From: 3107 sp001483205
GTDB lineage: Bacteria; Pseudomonadota; Alphaproteobacteria; Rhodobacterales; Rhodobacteraceae
NCBI GenBank assembly: GCA_964291375.2
Contig: OZ219809.1
Coordinates: 186,001 to 250,000 of the forward strand
Direction: 5' to 3'
DNA length: 64,000 bases
This document shows positions 16,057 through 24,120 of the stretch, one piece after another. The position numbers were made by a program, and so were the translations under genes. The notes under the pieces are model-generated. The model searched no databases. It saw only the letters and a list, made by a program, of their open reading frames with translations, and was not told the DNA's origin. Every line of letters starts with the position of its first letter. Position 1 is the stretch's first letter.

Positions 16057-17607
16057 TCAATGCCACATCACCAGGCCATATATCGCCCCCACCGCCCCGG
16101 CGAGACAGGCCCCGACAAGCACCCACCCGGCGCGGGCCATCCATGACGACGGCTTTGGTGGCGGCGGCACCTCTGCCTGCCGGGCAAGCGCCGCCTCTGC
16201 CAGATCGGGCAGGCGGGGGCTGAACCGGGCAATCACCCGCAGGGTGCGCCCCAGATCACGGACAATGGCACGGGGGCCGATACTGCTGCGGATATAGCTT
16301 TTCACCACCGGCTTTGCCACCCGCCAGATATTGACATCGGCGTTGAGCGAACGCGCCACCCCCTCGACAACAACCATGGTGCGCTGAAGCTGAAGCAGTT
16401 CCGTCCGGGTCTCCATCCCGAACCGATCCGTCACCTCAAACAGATAGCTGAGCAGGTTGCCCATCGAAATGTTCGCCGCCCTCATGTCAAAGATCGGCTC
16501 TCCCACCGAGCGCAGGGCGCGGGCAAACTCATCCACATCCTGATTGCCGGGCACATACCCCGCCTCGAAATGCACTTCGGCCACGCGCTTATAGTCGCGC
16601 CGGATGAACCCGTAGATGATCTCGGCATAGACCCGGCGGGTGTATTCGTCGATATACCCCATGATCCCGAAATCATAGGCAATGATGTCGCCGTTCGCGT
16701 GGACCTTCAGGTTGCCCTGGTGCATGTCGGCATGGAAAAGCCCGTCGCGCAGCGCATGGCTGAGAAACAGCGACAGAACCCGTTCGGACAGCGCGATCCG
16801 GTCATGTCCGGCGGCGTCCAGCGCTTCGTTGTCGCCAAGCGATATGCCCTCGGCCCAACCCAGGGTCATCACCCGGCGACCCGACAAATCCCAGTGGATG
16901 CGCGGAACCGCAAAGCCCGCGTCGGCTTCGGTATTGGCGGCGAACTCGGCGGCGGCGGCGCTTTCCAGCCGCAGGTCGAGCTCTTCTTTCACCACGCCCT
17001 CGAAATGGGCAACCACATCGCGGGGGCGCAGGCGGCGCGACGCGGGCGACAGAAACTCAATCACCGCGGCGGCGAAATAAAAGGCATCAATGTCCTTGCG
17101 GAATGCCTGTGCGATTCGGGGGCGCAAGACCTTGACGGCCACCTCTTCGCCCGTGGCAGAGAGCCGCGCCCGGTGAACCTGCGCGATAGAGGCGGCGGCG
17201 ACCGCATCGCTGAAATCGATGAACAGCTCTGCCGCCGGGCGGCCAAGCTCGCTCTCGACCGTCTGCCGGGCGACCTCGGTCGGAAAGGGCGGCAACTTGT
17301 CCTGCAATATGCGAAGCTGCCAGGCCAGTTCCTGGCCCACCACATCCCCCACCACATCGGGCCGGGTGGAAAGCGCCTGTCCGAACTTGATATAGGCCGG
17401 TCCCAATGCGGTCAGCGCGCGCGGCAGGGGCGGCAGGGATGTATCCCCCTTCAGCCCGAACCACTTGAACGGCCAGCCCAGAAAGCGGGCGGCAATGCGC
17501 AGGGGGCGCGGCACATCCATCGCATCAAGGACGACGCGCATCGCGCCGGTGCGCTCAAAGGTCGCGCCGGTGCGGATCAGCCGCCAGATGTTATGGGGGC
17601 CGCGCAT
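16057..17607 (-). CDS. ubiB: UbiB, ABC1/ADCK-family atypical kinase for ubiquinone synthesis
   Basis: Starting at the ATG at 17607, one base after the ubiE stop, the protein has 516 residues. It has the family KxGQ motif in YIKFGQALSTRP near 95, the ATP lysine in EVAVKVLRP near 150, and the catalytic and metal motifs HADMHQGNLKV near 280 and AYDFGIMGYID near 300. Two transmembrane helices lie at the C-terminus (about 490-515), anchoring it in the inner membrane. UbiB supports coenzyme Q synthesis, probably by ATP-dependent extraction of lipid intermediates. It is an operon partner of ubiE. Confidence 0.94.
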   Translation of the reverse strand: MRGPHNIWRLIRTGATFERTGAMRVVLDAMDVPRPLRIAARFLGWPFKWFGLKGDTSLPPLPRALTALGPAYIKFGQALSTRPDVVGDVVGQELAWQLRILQDKLPPFPTEVARQTVESELGRPAAELFIDFSDAVAAASIAQVHRARLSATGEEVAVKVLRPRIAQAFRKDIDAFYFAAAVIEFLSPASRRLRPRDVVAHFEGVVKEELDLRLESAAAAEFAANTEADAGFAVPRIHWDLSGRRVMTLGWAEGISLGDNEALDAAGHDRIALSERVLSLFLSHALRDGLFHADMHQGNLKVHANGDIIAYDFGIMGYIDEYTRRVYAEIIYGFIRRDYKRVAEVHFEAGYVPGNQDVDEFARALRSVGEPIFDMRAANISMGNLLSYLFEVTDRFGMETRTELLQLQRTMVVVEGVARSLNADVNIWRVAKPVVKSYIRSSIGPRAIVRDLGRTLRVIARFSPRLPDLAEAALARQAEVPPPPKPSSWMARAGWVLVGACLAGAVGAIYGLVMWH

Positions 17608-17608
17608 C

Positions 17609-18358
17609 CTACAGCTTCCAGCCGGAATGCAGGGCGGCAACGCCCATGGTCAGGTTGCGGTATCCGACATGCCCGAAACCGGCATCCCGGATCATCGCGG
17701 CAAAGGTTTCCTGATCCGGGAACCGGCGAATCGATTCGACCAGATAGCGATAGCTTTCGGAATCGCCCGCAATGACCCGGCCCATCCCCGGAATCACCCC
17801 GAAGGAATAGAGGTCATACACCTTGCGCAGCAGATCATTCGGCACCCGGCTGAACTCGAGCGCCATAAACCGCCCGCCCGGACGCAGCACCCGGCAGGCC
17901 TCGGACAGCGCATCGGGGATGCGGGTGACATTGCGGATGCCGAAAGCGATGGTGCAGACATCGAAACTGTCGGCACGGAAAGGCAGGGCCATCGCATCCC
18001 CCGCCACCCAGTCGAGCCGCCCCCCCGCCGGTATGGACGCCGATGCGGCCCGCTTGCGCCCCTCGGCCAGCATCGGCTCGGTCAGGTCAAGCACGGTGGC
18101 GTGCGCGCGCCCCGCGCGGGACAGGAACCGGAACGCCAGATCACCGGTGCCGCCTGCCACATCCAGCAGGTGCTGGCCGGGGCGCGGGGCCAGCCAGTCC
18201 ATCATCGCGTCCTTCCACAGGCGATGAATGCCCAGCGACATCATGTCGTTCATCAGATCGTATTTCGGCGCGACGCCGGTAAAGACCCCGCGCACCATCC
18301 CGGCCTTGTCAGCCTCTTCCACGGTTCTGAAACCGAAATGGGTGGTTTTTGCGCTCAT
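17609..18358 (-). CDS. ubiE: ubiquinone/menaquinone C-methyltransferase UbiE
   Basis: I use the ATG at 18358 (MSAKTTHFGF), which matches the usual start of the family; a GTG at 18367 is possible. The 249-residue SAM methyltransferase has LLDVAGGTGDLAFRFL (motif I, about residue 65), LDLTEPML, and FDVCTIAFGIRNV near 145. It performs the C-methylation step of ubiquinone synthesis. It is followed by ubiB with one base between. It is divergent from mutM across a repeat element. Confidence 0.95.
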   Translation of the reverse strand: MSAKTTHFGFRTVEEADKAGMVRGVFTGVAPKYDLMNDMMSLGIHRLWKDAMMDWLAPRPGQHLLDVAGGTGDLAFRFLSRAGRAHATVLDLTEPMLAEGRKRAASASIPAGGRLDWVAGDAMALPFRADSFDVCTIAFGIRNVTRIPDALSEACRVLRPGGRFMALEFSRVPNDLLRKVYDLYSFGVIPGMGRVIAGDSESYRYLVESIRRFPDQETFAAMIRDAGFGHVGYRNLTMGVAALHSGWKL

Positions 18359-18442
18359 GTGGCTCACTGTCCTCTGGCCGGGTTTGTCTGTTCCGTTATA
18401 AGCGTCCCGGCCCGTGATACAATGCGTGCCGGGAACAAGGGA

Positions 18443-18652
18443 AAGACCTCTGCGTATTGACCGAGCCGGGCAGCCGCCTGCCTGGGCGGGCGCTTTTTCC
18501 GATATTTCACATTGGCGATGCCTTTGCTATAAAGTCCATATGCTCCAACTGGTTGAGGCGTTCAAAGCGCCTGCCGGGGGGCAGGCAGGCGCTGCCCGGC
18601 GTTCCGCCGGGCGGGACATTTGGGGGGCTATACAGCCTTATGCAGAGGTTTT
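18443..18652 (-). mobile_element. full-length repeat element in minus orientation (about 210 bp)
   Basis: The ends are AAGACCTCTGCGTATTGACC on the left and CAGCCTTATGCAGAGGTTTT on the right. Read on the minus strand it has the full family order: end, GCGGAACGCCGGGCAGCGCC hairpin, CCCCCCGGCAGGCGCTTT, AACGCCTCAACC, CATATGGACTTTAT, ATCGCCAATGTG, AAAGCGCCCGCCCAGGCAGG, end. It lies in the divergent gap between ubiE and mutM, 14 bp before the mutM start, so it must lie inside or next to the mutM promoter region. The inner small reading frame of other copies is interrupted by a stop here. Confidence 0.88.
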
Positions 18653-18665
18653 AGGAAAGGGCATC

Positions 18666-19517
18666 ATGCCCGAACTGCCCGAAGTCGAAACCGTTCGCCG
18701 GGGGTTGTTGCCGGTGATGGAGGGGCGGCGAATCGTCCGCGCAGACATCCGCCGCGCCGGTCTGCGCCGCCCGTTTCCCCCCCGGATGGCAGAGCGGTTG
18801 ACGGGCGCGGGGGTGATTGCCCTGCGCAGACGGTCGAAATACATCCTGGCCGATTTGTCGGGCGGAGAGACGTTGCTCATCCATCTCGGTATGTCGGGCC
18901 GGATGCTGGTTTCGGGCGCGCGGCTGGGCCGCCACTGCCATGAGCATCAGACCGCCGGAAAGCATGATCATGTCATTCTGGACATGGACAGCGGCGCGCG
19001 GGTCACGCTCAACGACGCCCGGCGCTTCGGGGTGATGGACCTGGCCCCGACGCCCGCGCTTGACCGGCACCGGCTGCTGGCCGGGCTGGGGCCGGAGCCG
19101 CTGGGAAACCGGTTTGACGGGGAATATCTGGCCGGGCGGCTGAAAGGGCGCAGGGTGTCGGTCAAGGCGGCGCTGCTTGATCAGCGTATCGTTGCCGGGC
19201 TTGGCAATATCTATGTGTCCGAGGCGCTGCATCGGGCGGGCATTTCGCCCGAGCGACAGGCGGGGTGCTTGTCCGGGGCGCAGGTGGCCGCCCTGGTTCC
19301 GGCCATTCGCGATGTGCTGACAGAGGCAATCGCGGCGGGGGGATCGTCGCTCAGGGATCATCGGCGTGCGGATGGCGGGCTGGGCTATTTTCAGCATGAT
19401 TTCCGGGTCTATGGCCGCGAGGGTGCACCGTGCCGGACAGCGGCCTGCGGGGGCCGTATTGTGCGGATCGTCCAGTCCGGGCGCTCGACATTCCATTGCC
19501 CGGAATGCCAAAGATAG
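18666..19517 (+). CDS. mutM: formamidopyrimidine-DNA glycosylase
   Basis: The 283-residue enzyme excises 8-oxoguanine and nicks abasic sites. The N-terminus MPELPEVETV is exact, with the catalytic Pro after Met and the Glu pair. The RRSKYIL segment holds the conserved Lys near residue 58. The C-terminal zinc finger reads C-x4-C (CRTAAC) and C-x2-C (CPEC). The start is fixed by the invariant MPELPE. A repeat element ends 13 bp upstream. Confidence 0.96.
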   Translation: MPELPEVETVRRGLLPVMEGRRIVRADIRRAGLRRPFPPRMAERLTGAGVIALRRRSKYILADLSGGETLLIHLGMSGRMLVSGARLGRHCHEHQTAGKHDHVILDMDSGARVTLNDARRFGVMDLAPTPALDRHRLLAGLGPEPLGNRFDGEYLAGRLKGRRVSVKAALLDQRIVAGLGNIYVSEALHRAGISPERQAGCLSGAQVAALVPAIRDVLTEAIAAGGSSLRDHRRADGGLGYFQHDFRVYGREGAPCRTAACGGRIVRIVQSGRSTFHCPECQR

Positions 19518-19579
19518 CTTGCTAAGCCCTGCCGGAATGCTAAGGCTGCACGTCTTAGGAAACAGCACACGGCAGGACC

Positions 19580-20356
19580 ATGGCTTACGAGACGCTGATC
19601 ACCGAGACCGAAGAGCATGTCAGAACCATCCGGCTGAACCGCCCGGACGCCCTCAATGCCCTGAACGGGTGCCTGCTGGCCGAGTTGTCGGACGCGCTGG
19701 GGCAGGCAGAGCGGGATGCAAAGGTCCGCTGTATCGTCATTGCCGGGTCGGAAAAGGCGTTCGCCGCCGGGGCCGACATGAAGGAAATGGCGGGCAAGAG
19801 CTTTGTCGAGGTCGCGGGGGCTGATTTGTTCGCTGATGTCGCCGCGCGGATGTCGGCCTGCCGCAAGCCGATCATCGCGGCGGTTTCCGGCTATGCGCTG
19901 GGCGGGGGGTGCGAGCTGGCGATGATGTGCGATTTCATCATCGCCTCGGACACCGCCAAATTCGGCCAGCCGGAGATCAATCACGGCATTATGCCGGGGA
20001 TTGGCGGGTCGCAGCGGCTGACCCGTTTTGTCGGCAAGTCCAAGGCTATGGACATGACCCTGACCGGGCGGTTCATGGCCGCTGATGAGGCCGAGCGCGC
20101 CGGTCTGGTCAGCCGCGTGGTGCCGGTGAGGAAGGTGATGGAGGAGGCGCTGGCGGCGGCCCGGAAAATTGCCGAGAAATCCATGCTGGCGACAATGGCG
20201 GTGAAAGAGGCGGTCAATCGCAGCTATGAAACGACACTGGCCGAGGGGTTGCTTTTCGAGCGCCGCCTGTTCCATTCGCTGTTTGCCACCGAGGATCAGA
20301 AGGAAGGCATGTCGGCCTTTATCGAAAAAAGAGAGCCACAGTTTCGGGATCGTTAG
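19580..20356 (+). CDS. enoyl-CoA hydratase
   Basis: The 258-residue crotonase-family protein has the oxyanion-hole segments FAAGADMKEM near 65 and GYALGGGCELAMMCD near 105. The catalytic Glu lies in FGQPEINHGIMPGIGG near 140, while the second acidic position is Asp (AMDMTLTG). This is the PaaF/short-chain ECH type of fatty-acid or phenylacetate degradation. It follows mutM by 62 bp on the same strand. The specific pathway cannot be fixed from context. Confidence 0.9.
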   Translation: MAYETLITETEEHVRTIRLNRPDALNALNGCLLAELSDALGQAERDAKVRCIVIAGSEKAFAAGADMKEMAGKSFVEVAGADLFADVAARMSACRKPIIAAVSGYALGGGCELAMMCDFIIASDTAKFGQPEINHGIMPGIGGSQRLTRFVGKSKAMDMTLTGRFMAADEAERAGLVSRVVPVRKVMEEALAAARKIAEKSMLATMAVKEAVNRSYETTLAEGLLFERRLFHSLFATEDQKEGMSAFIEKREPQFRDR

Positions 20357-20362
20357 GGGCGG

Positions 20363-20568
20363 GCGCTTCTGTATGATGGCGCGCCGGTAACCAACCTGCT
20401 CCGCCCGGTCGTAAGACCGGGCCGTGCCCCCCATACGGGCCGGACGCGGGTTTTGCCTCTTTCCCGGAATGTAAGGGCTTACATTTTCGGTGAAAGCGCT
20501 TACATCCATGCAGCAGCGCCCTGGCAGGATCAGGGTTGGCCGCCGATGCGCCAATATGCGAAGGTCTC
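20363..20568. mobile_element. diverged repeat element between enoyl-CoA hydratase and the AsmA-like gene
   Basis: The left end GCGCTTCTGTATGATGGCGC and right end CGATGCGCCAATATGCGAAG plus GTCTC are degenerate inverted ends. The interior carries the CCCGGTCGTAAGACCGGGCCG hairpin (reverse complement of the one at 2357-2600 and relatives, one base trimmed here). It also holds an unrelated segment with an inverted pair TGTAAGGGCTTACA and TGTAAGCGCTTTC-like sequence near 20472-20505. It starts 7 bp after the hydratase stop. The rest of the 312-bp gap, 20569-20668, is the leader of the downstream gene; nothing else is seen. Confidence 0.65.
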
Positions 20569-20668
20569 GGGCAGAACATCAGCCACACCCGCTTTCCCCG
20601 CTTGCCCGTCCCCCCCGAACCGCTTAGGCTGCACTCGTCGCCCACCATCACCGTGAAAGAGGCCCCTC

Positions 20669-22612
20669 ATGCGCTGGATTGTCCGTATCGGCATTCTCTG
20701 TCTGATCCTGGTGGCGCTGGCGCTGGCGGCACTGATATTCGTGCCGGGCGAACGGATCGCCCGAATCGCCGAACAGCGGTTCGAGAGCGCGACCGGGCGG
20801 GCGATGACGCTTTCGGACGATGTGCGCACCACCATCTGGCCCCGGCTTGGGGTCACGGTCGGGCGCATCGAGGTCGCCAATGCCGACTGGTCCGGCGCGG
20901 GGCCGATGCTGAGCGCCGACAGCGCGCGGGTGGGGGTGGACCTGTGGGCGCTGATCTCGGGCGCAATCAGGATCGAGGAGGTTGCGGTGATCAACCCGGT
21001 CCTGCGGCTGGAGACCGCCGCCGACGGGCGCACCAACTGGAATTTCGGTGCGGCGGACACGGCGGACACCGGGGCACCGGAGGCCACTGCCCCCCGCGAC
21101 ACCCTGCGCGCCTTCACCATCAACAGCGGCATCCTGCGCGGCGGGCGGATCATCCATACCGACGGGGCAACCGGGCGGCAGGCGGAAATCAGCGATCTTG
21201 ATCTCAAACTGAGCCTTCTGGCCTTTGACGGCCCGGCAGACATGGCGCTGTCGGCGCGCGTGAACGGGCAACCTGTGGAGGCCCGCGCCCGCATTGCGGA
21301 ATTTGACCTGTTTGTGGCCGGGGACGTGACCGGGCTTGACCTTTCTGTCAGCAGCGGGGCGAATACGCTGGCGCTCAACGGGCGTGGCGGCCATGGCCCG
21401 GTGGCGCTCGAAGGCCGGTTTGAGGCAACGCTCGACGACCCGCCCGCCCTGTTTCGCGCCCTGGGGCAGAGCGCCCCGGACATTCCCGCCGGGTTCGGGC
21501 GGAACAACGCGGCGCTCTCCGGCGATCTGACCGTGATGCCCGAGAAGGTCGTGCATCTGCGCGACGGGGCGATCCGGCTGGACGGCAATGCGCTGACCGG
21601 CGGGTTCGACATTGATCTCAGCGGCGACCGGCCACGGGTGAATGCGCGGTTTTCCGGCGGCGCGCTGGATTTTTCGTCCCTGGCATCGGGCGGCGGGGGC
21701 GACGCGGCATCCGGCAATCAACCGGGCTGGCCGAACCAGCCGATTGACACCGCCCCCCTTGCCCTTGCCGACGGGCAGGTGGGGCTTGTCGCCGACAGCA
21801 TTGACCTTGGGCTGCTGAAGCTGGGCGAAGCGGATGTGACGGCAACGCTGGACCGCGCGCGCCTCGTCTTTGACCTGCGCAGGATCGGCGCGTATGAGGG
21901 CATTGTGTCCGGCGAGCTGGTGGTGAATGGCCGCGATGGTCTGTCGGTGGGGGGCGATTTGCGGGCGGATGACATGGCCCTGCAACCGATGCTGCGCGAT
22001 TTCGCCGGATATGAGCGGCTGAGCGGGACCGGCGCGGTTTCCCTGCAAATCCTCGGCGTCGGCAACGATGTGAACACGATCATGCACAGCCTGTCGGGGG
22101 GCGGGTCGATGGACCTTGGCAAGGGCGCGTTGCAGGGGATTGATCTGCTCGGGATATTGCGCAACCCGCAGGGGGCGGGCGGCGGCACGACGATCTATGA
22201 TGCCGTCACCGCGACCTTCACCATTGACGGCGGTGTGCTGTCGAATGATGACCTGACCCTTGCCGCGCCGCTGATCAGCGCTACGGGGGCGGGCCGGGTG
22301 GACATCGGCAATCAGAGCCTCGATTATCGGGTGATCCCGACCGCGCTGGCGGGGGAGGATGGCGGCGGGATCAGTGTGCCGGTCATCATCACCGGCCCGT
22401 GGGCCGCCCCGTCTGTCCGCCCCGATCTGGAGTTTCTGCTGGAGCAGGAACTGGCCGGGGAGCGCCGCGCTGTCGAGGAGCGCCTGAAGCAGGAGGCCGA
22501 GGAGGCCCTTGGCGTCACCCGGCAGGAGGGCGAAAGCGTTGAGGATGCGGTGAAGCGCAAGGTTGAGGAAGAGATCGGCAACAAGCTGCTGGACATATTC
22601 GGTAACAACTGA
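20669..22612 (+). CDS. AsmA-family envelope protein
   Basis: The 647-residue protein starts with an uncleaved signal anchor (residues 4-25, ILCLILVALALAALIF). It has the AsmA N-terminal signature near 48-110 (TIWPRLGVTVGRIEVANADW; WALISGAIRIEEVAVINPVL) and a long beta-rich repeat region. The AsmA C-terminal domain follows near 400-560, then a charged coiled tail (EERLKQEAEEALG). AsmA-like proteins span the periplasm and are linked to lipid transport between membranes. It stands alone, 77 bp before tadA on the same strand. Confidence 0.85.
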   Translation: MRWIVRIGILCLILVALALAALIFVPGERIARIAEQRFESATGRAMTLSDDVRTTIWPRLGVTVGRIEVANADWSGAGPMLSADSARVGVDLWALISGAIRIEEVAVINPVLRLETAADGRTNWNFGAADTADTGAPEATAPRDTLRAFTINSGILRGGRIIHTDGATGRQAEISDLDLKLSLLAFDGPADMALSARVNGQPVEARARIAEFDLFVAGDVTGLDLSVSSGANTLALNGRGGHGPVALEGRFEATLDDPPALFRALGQSAPDIPAGFGRNNAALSGDLTVMPEKVVHLRDGAIRLDGNALTGGFDIDLSGDRPRVNARFSGGALDFSSLASGGGGDAASGNQPGWPNQPIDTAPLALADGQVGLVADSIDLGLLKLGEADVTATLDRARLVFDLRRIGAYEGIVSGELVVNGRDGLSVGGDLRADDMALQPMLRDFAGYERLSGTGAVSLQILGVGNDVNTIMHSLSGGGSMDLGKGALQGIDLLGILRNPQGAGGGTTIYDAVTATFTIDGGVLSNDDLTLAAPLISATGAGRVDIGNQSLDYRVIPTALAGEDGGGISVPVIITGPWAAPSVRPDLEFLLEQELAGERRAVEERLKQEAEEALGVTRQEGESVEDAVKRKVEEEIGNKLLDIFGNN

Positions 22613-22641
22613 ACCGGTGTGGGGCCGGGGGCCGGGGCCGT

Positions 22642-22688
22642 AAGGATGAGCCAGGCGCGACCCGGCCCGGCCAATATGCTGAGGGCCT
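22642..22688. repeat. remnant of the repeat element upstream of tadA
   Basis: Only the right-end consensus is recognisable: GGCCCGGCCAATATGCTGAG followed by GGCCTT, ending 1 bp before the tadA ATG. The left side is not convincing. If real, the remnant supplies the immediate leader of tadA. Confidence 0.4.
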
Positions 22689-22689
22689 T

Positions 22690-23142
22690 ATGAGCGGGTT
22701 CAGATCATGGATGGACATCGCGCTGCAAGAGGCAGAGAAGGCCGCAGGCCGGGGCGAGGTGCCGGTCGGCGCGGTGGTCATCTCTGCCGATGGTCGGGTG
22801 CTTGCCGCCGATGGCAACCGGATGCGGGAACGGGCCGACCCCACCGCACATGCGGAAATGCTGGTCATTCGCGCCGCCTGCCGGGCCACGGACAGCGAGC
22901 GGCTCTCCGGGTGCAGCCTTTATGTGACGCTTGAACCCTGCCCGATGTGCGCCATGGCCATCGCCGCGGCCCGCATCGCGCGGCTGTTTTACGGCGCGGC
23001 GGACCCCAAGTCGGGCGGCGTGGCGCAAGGCCCGTGCGTTTTCAGCCACCCGCAGGCCCATCACAGGCCGGAGGTTTATGACGGCATTCGGGCACGGGAC
23101 TCAGAGGCTTTGTTGCGCAGGTTCTTTGCCGCGCGCAGGTGA
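22690..23142 (+). CDS. tadA: tRNA-specific adenosine deaminase
   Basis: The 150-residue deaminase makes inosine at the wobble position of tRNA-Arg(ACG). The zinc and catalytic motif H54-A-E56 and the C84-P-M-C87 ligands are in place, with VPVGAVVI near 24 and the FYGAADPKSGG tail. Length is normal. It is convergent with the DUF1127 gene, and the gap between holds the hairpin RNA array. Confidence 0.95.
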   Translation: MSGFRSWMDIALQEAEKAAGRGEVPVGAVVISADGRVLAADGNRMRERADPTAHAEMLVIRAACRATDSERLSGCSLYVTLEPCPMCAMAIAAARIARLFYGAADPKSGGVAQGPCVFSHPQAHHRPEVYDGIRARDSEALLRRFFAARR

Positions 23143-23173
23143 CGGGCACCATCCGGCGAAAAACCGGGACAAA

Positions 23174-23214
23174 AGAACGGTAGCGCCGGGGAGGAGGAAA
23201 GGCGCTACCGTTCT
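23174..23214 (-). ncRNA. CcsR-like hairpin RNA, distal unit and probable array terminator
   Basis: On the minus strand a perfect 14-bp stem, AGAACGGTAGCGCC with GGCGCTACCGTTCT, encloses a loop containing CCTCCTCCCC. It is followed by TTTTGTCCC. It is the fourth of four similar hairpins downstream of the DUF1127 gene. In Rhodobacter sphaeroides the CcsR1-4 RNAs share this CCUCCUCCC loop and lie downstream of a DUF1127 gene. The strong stem plus T-run also suits a terminator for the whole transcript. Confidence 0.75.
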
Positions 23215-23224
23215 CTGTCACGAC

Positions 23225-23250
23225 CGGCCTGTGGGAGGAGGTACAGGCCG
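23225..23250 (-). ncRNA. CcsR-like hairpin RNA, third unit
   Basis: On the minus strand the stem CGGCCTGT / ACAGGCCG (8 bp, perfect) carries a loop ACCTCCTCCC, the exact CCTCCTCCC motif that is complementary to a Shine-Dalgarno sequence. It is 11 bp from the next hairpin and part of a four-unit array. Confidence 0.75.
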
Positions 23251-23279
23251 TTCGTTTACCACCGGGCCCCGGCAATGCG

Positions 23280-23312
23280 GGACGCGCCGCAGGGGAGGGA
23301 AGCCGCGCGTCC
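23280..23312 (-). ncRNA. CcsR-like hairpin RNA, second unit
   Basis: On the minus strand GGACGCGCGGC pairs with GCGGCGCGTCC (one mismatch) around a loop TTCCCTCCCCT. The loop motif is degenerate (CCCTCCCC), unlike its neighbours. Its position in the array supports it. Confidence 0.65.
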
Positions 23313-23384
23313 GCCTCAAGGGCTCCGGTTCAGAGCATAAGGCCTGAGCCTCTGCCCTGTTTTCCGGGGGGTGACCCCCGTGCA

Positions 23385-23410
23385 GGCATCCCGGGGAGGA
23401 CAGGGATGCC
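23385..23410 (-). ncRNA. CcsR-like hairpin RNA, first unit after DUF1127
   Basis: On the minus strand GGCATCCC pairs with GGGATGCC (8 bp, perfect) around the loop TGTCCTCCCC. It lies 13 bp after the DUF1127 stop codon, so it would be processed from the same transcript. Confidence 0.7.
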
Positions 23411-23423
23411 CGGTTCTGTTGCC

Positions 23424-23639
23424 TTACGCGCCGTAGGCCGCGCGCCGGGCGATTGTGTGCAGATTGCCCCGACTGATGCCGAGATCGTCCAGTTCCCGGT
23501 CGCTCAGCTTGCTCAGTTCCGACAGTGTGAGCCTGTAGACGCGCCGCTTTTGCACTGTGGTGACAACGGCGTGGAAAATACCGGCGATGCGGTTGAACGC
23601 ACCTGCTTCGACTGCATGGGCTTCGGTTGCGATAGCCAT
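23424..23639 (-). CDS. DUF1127 protein (CcaF1-like)
   Basis: The ATG at 23639 (MAIATEAHAVE) gives 71 residues. The family core is RLTLSELSKLSDRELDDLGI followed by SRGNLHTIARRAAYG. In Rhodobacter the DUF1127 protein CcaF1 is a small RNA-binding protein co-transcribed with CcsR RNAs under heat-shock-type sigma factors during oxidative stress. The hairpin array directly downstream gives the same layout here. I did not find a promoter I could defend. Confidence 0.9.
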   Translation of the reverse strand: MAIATEAHAVEAGAFNRIAGIFHAVVTTVQKRRVYRLTLSELSKLSDRELDDLGISRGNLHTIARRAAYGA

Positions 23640-23815
23640 TCTCTTACTCACTTTCAGCGTTTTCCCGGATCGGGCCTCATGCCCGTCTCGGATGCCCCGA
23701 AGATAGGCATATGCTGCACTTGCACAATCCCCGAGCTGGTCAATGCCGCCATGCAGAAAACGCATATGTCGGCGGGGCGGGGGGAAGACCGGGCCAGCGG
23801 GACTTCAGCAGGCAA

Positions 23816-24027
23816 AAGACCTGTGCATAATGGCGTATCGGCGAGCCAACTTGTCCCGCCCGGCGGAACGCCGGGCAGCGCCTGCCTGCCCCCCGGCAGG
23901 CGCTATAAACGCCTCAACCTTTTGCAGCATATGGACTTTATGGAAAGAGAATCGCCAATTTGGACTGTCCGGAAAAGCGCCCGCCCAGGCAGGCGGCTGC
24001 CCGGCTTGGCTATTATGCAGAGGTCTT
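23816..24027 (+). mobile_element. full-length repeat element, plus orientation (212 bp)
   Basis: This is the cleanest copy: AAGACCTGTGCATAATGGCG at the left and GGCTATTATGCAGAGGTCTT at the right are near-perfect inverted repeats. The interior has GGCGGAACGCCGGGCAGCGC, CCTGCCCCCCGGCAGGCGCT, AACGCCTCAACCTTTTGCAG, CATATGGACTTTATGG, ATCGCCAATTTGGA and GCGCCCGCCCAGGCAGGCGG. A small frame 23931-24029 (MDFMERESPIW... 32 codons) recurs in other copies. It lies in the DUF1127 upstream gap (23640-24120). No flanking direct repeat is visible. Confidence 0.9.
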
Positions 24028-24039
24028 GATAATTTGGTC

Positions 24040-24083
24040 AGGCCGCCGGGTTGGTGCGCGATACGCCATCACACAGAGGTTTT
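24040..24083. repeat. remnant right end of a repeat element
   Basis: GCGATACGCCATCACACAGA followed by GGTTTTT matches the family right end, 13 bp beyond the full copy at 23816-24027. The left part (GGTCAGGCCGCCGGGTTGG) is only loosely similar. It lies 37 bp from the stop of the regulator at 24121 and may be an older insertion. Confidence 0.45.
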
Positions 24084-24120
24084 TCCCGGCCCCGATACCG
24101 CCCTCGCCCCCGCGCCCGCC

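Noticed and set aside
18425..18665. Target duplications around the other full-length elements (18443, 23816, 29425, 11792)
   Set aside because: I looked for direct repeats on both sides and found none longer than about 6 bp, so only the insertions at 2357 and 42449 are claimed.
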